Below are positions 62,808-64,000 of a stretch of DNA of 64,000 bases, in pieces. Each line of letters begins with the position of its first letter. Positions within the stretch are counted from its first letter, which is position 1. The DNA is from JBCFBK01 sp038562555 (lineage in GTDB: Bacteria; Bacteroidota; Bacteroidia; Bacteroidales; Prolixibacteraceae). The position numbers were made by a program, and so were the translations under genes. The notes under the pieces were generated by a model. It was not told the origin of the DNA, did not search any database, and saw only the letters and a program-made list of their open reading frames with translations. Where the stretch lies: assembly GCA_038562555.1 (NCBI GenBank), contig JBCFBK010000001.1, positions 124,001-188,000 of the forward strand. The letters run 5' to 3'.

Positions 62808-64000
62808 TTAAATGTATTTGTAACCTACCGGTGAATGTTCCTGTTTATATTCGATCAGTGCATTGGTAATCTGGTCGAACAGCCGGAGCGTGCCTTCATA
62901 ACAGAGGTGAAGTAACCGCTGGCCTCCGATCCGGTCGTGGATGGGGAACCCCGTGCGGATCAAGGGAATGCCCAGCCGGCGGGCAATGTAGTAGCCTTTG
63001 CTGTTCCCGATCATCAGATCAGGATGTAGCTCTTCAGCCATTTCATTGATGGTTTCAAAATCCATTCCGTTCATCATGATCATGTTTTTGGCGCGATCGC
63101 CTGCTACGCGTTCCAGCTCCTTCCTTAACAAACCGCTTTCGCCGCCACTGGCTGCCAATACCGTATCGATGCCAATTTCTTCCAGAAAGGAAACCAGACC
63201 AATCACAAAATCTTCTTCCCCGTAAACGATTGCCCGTTTCCCCATCAGGTATTTATGACCATCAACGTATGCATCGATCAGTCTTCCCCTGAGGCGAAAT
63301 TGTTTTTCTGAGGTCTTTTGCTGTGATAATTTTTCCAGGACCGTGAAGAAATGGTCCGATTCGCGAATGCCAATGGGTAAGCCAAGCCTGAAAAGCGGAA
63401 TGCTGAATTTTTGCTCCAGCCATTCTGCTGCCGTGACAGAAGCCCTGTTGCTTTTTCCCTTGTTTAAAATGAACCCGAATTCCACGGATGCTTTTGCTGT
63501 TCCTGTTCTTTTGATTTCCTCCACTGTTGTCCCTCCCTCGGGGATGATCTGGTATTCATTCCAGTTCGGATTGTCGAGCGAGTCGGAGTAGTCAGGGAAA
63601 AGAACGTAGTTTAATCCGAAATCAGCCAAAATTTCTTTCAGGTGCCGGATGTCTTCAGGAGAAACAAAACCCGGAAAAATATTGATGTGCTCGCTGTCCG
63701 GGTGTTCTTCGCCGGCTAATGTTTTAACCGTACTCAGTACCGCTTCATGAAATCCATCCATATGGGTTCCGTCGTAACTGGGTGTTGAAGCATGGATAAA
63801 AAAAGGCAGATGCCTGCCTTTGGCTGTTGCCTGGTATTCCCTGATCATTTTCGGGATATCCTCTCCGATGGTCTCGCTCAGACAGGCCGAGGCAATGCCG
63901 ATCACGTCCGGATGGTACTGGCTGATGATATTATTAATAGCCGCATTCAGGTTCCTGCTTCCTCCGAAAATGGTCGTAGCCTCCGAAAAATTGGTGGAGG
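62808..64000 (-). CDS. nifN: Nitrogenase cofactor scaffold subunit NifN, partial
   Basis: The frame stays open from the stop at 62808 to the right edge, giving about 396 C-terminal residues; the apparent start at 63905 is an internal GTG. The visible part begins STNFSEATTIFGGSRN, then IGIASACLSETIGED and HASTPSYDGTHMDGF, typical of NifN/NifK, and ends VGYKYI. With nifE it forms the scaffold on which NifB-co becomes FeMo-co. Placement directly before nifB favours NifN over NifK. nifE and the structural genes presumably lie beyond the window. Confidence 0.82.
   Translation of the reverse strand, partial: STNFSEATTIFGGSRNLNAAINNIISQYHPDVIGIASACLSETIGEDIPKMIREYQATAKGRHLPFFIHASTPSYDGTHMDGFHEAVLSTVKTLAGEEHPDSEHINIFPGFVSPEDIRHLKEILADFGLNYVLFPDYSDSLDNPNWNEYQIIPEGGTTVEEIKRTGTAKASVEFGFILNKGKSNRASVTAAEWLEQKFSIPLFRLGLPIGIRESDHFFTVLEKLSQQKTSEKQFRLRGRLIDAYVDGHKYLMGKRAIVYGEEDFVIGLVSFLEEIGIDTVLAASGGESGLLRKELERVAGDRAKNMIMMNGMDFETINEMAEELHPDLMIGNSKGYYIARRLGIPLIRTGFPIHDRIGGQRLLHLCYEGTLRLFDQITNALIEYKQEHSPVGYKYI

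Noticed and set aside
62808..63905. Complete 365-residue gene starting at 63905
   Set aside because: The frame continues upstream to the window edge with NifN-like sequence, so the GTG is internal and the gene is partial.

Overview
The window comes from a nitrogen-fixing member of the Bacteroidota, most likely an anaerobic or facultative marine-type lineage near Marinilabiliales/Prolixibacteraceae. This placement is inferred from gene content: a SusC/SusD pair, Oar-like TonB receptor, DUF4296 and DUF3108 lipoproteins, three-domain IspG, panCD beside a short glycogen synthase, TAnnTTTG-type promoter elements, and nifN-nifB-nifV. No rRNA, tRNA, insertion sequence, integrase or CRISPR array was found. 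The right edge cuts nifN and the left edge cuts a TonB-dependent receptor.

Layout. 1-3.9 kb: end of a TonB receptor and a GH2 beta-galactosidase-like lipoprotein. 3.95-7.1 kb: a visibly AT-rich island with a stand-alone C39 peptidase domain, a secreted unknown protein, a LanC-like protein and an FkbM-type methyltransferase fragment, resembling part of a peptide-modification (RiPP) locus without an obvious precursor. 7.2-39.6 kb: housekeeping core (nadA, CPBP protease, YkvA, dusB, dnaG, ROK kinase, ppsR-like regulator, aldo/keto reductase, OmpA lipoprotein, glmS, short glycogen synthase, panC, panD, radA, DUF4296, a barrel-less amidohydrolase relic, radical SAM protein, flavin reductase, M3 peptidase, MTA/SAH nucleosidase, GH16 laminarinase, HAD phosphatase, ispG, metK).

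39.8-54.2 kb is a phosphate block. A porin and pstS-pstC-pstA-pstB-phoU-response regulator-histidine kinase run rightward. They meet a leftward susC-susD-phosphodiesterase operon at a strong hairpin. A TetR-type regulator is divergent from susC, and the gap holds a perfect 30-bp palindrome. 55.6-59.4 kb carries an alginate-export-type porin followed by modA-modB-modC. 59.4-64 kb carries leftward nifN, nifB, a 2Fe-2S ferredoxin, nifV and a NifX-like protein, so molybdate uptake and FeMo-cofactor synthesis sit tail to tail.

Two non-coding patterns stand out. First, many intergenic gaps contain short degenerate tandem arrays with an exact 7-bp period, in several unrelated sequence families (CACAAG-type, GCTA/TAGC-type, CACGACT-type and others). 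Two of them overlap gene stop codons, one lies between pstC and pstA, and several different families are stacked in the gap between nifB and the ferredoxin gene. Second, metK has a full TTTG-N19-TAnnTTTG promoter followed by a leader of about 160 nt. Its 5' arm can pair with either of two downstream segments and it holds two further good hairpins, which looks like a regulatory RNA.
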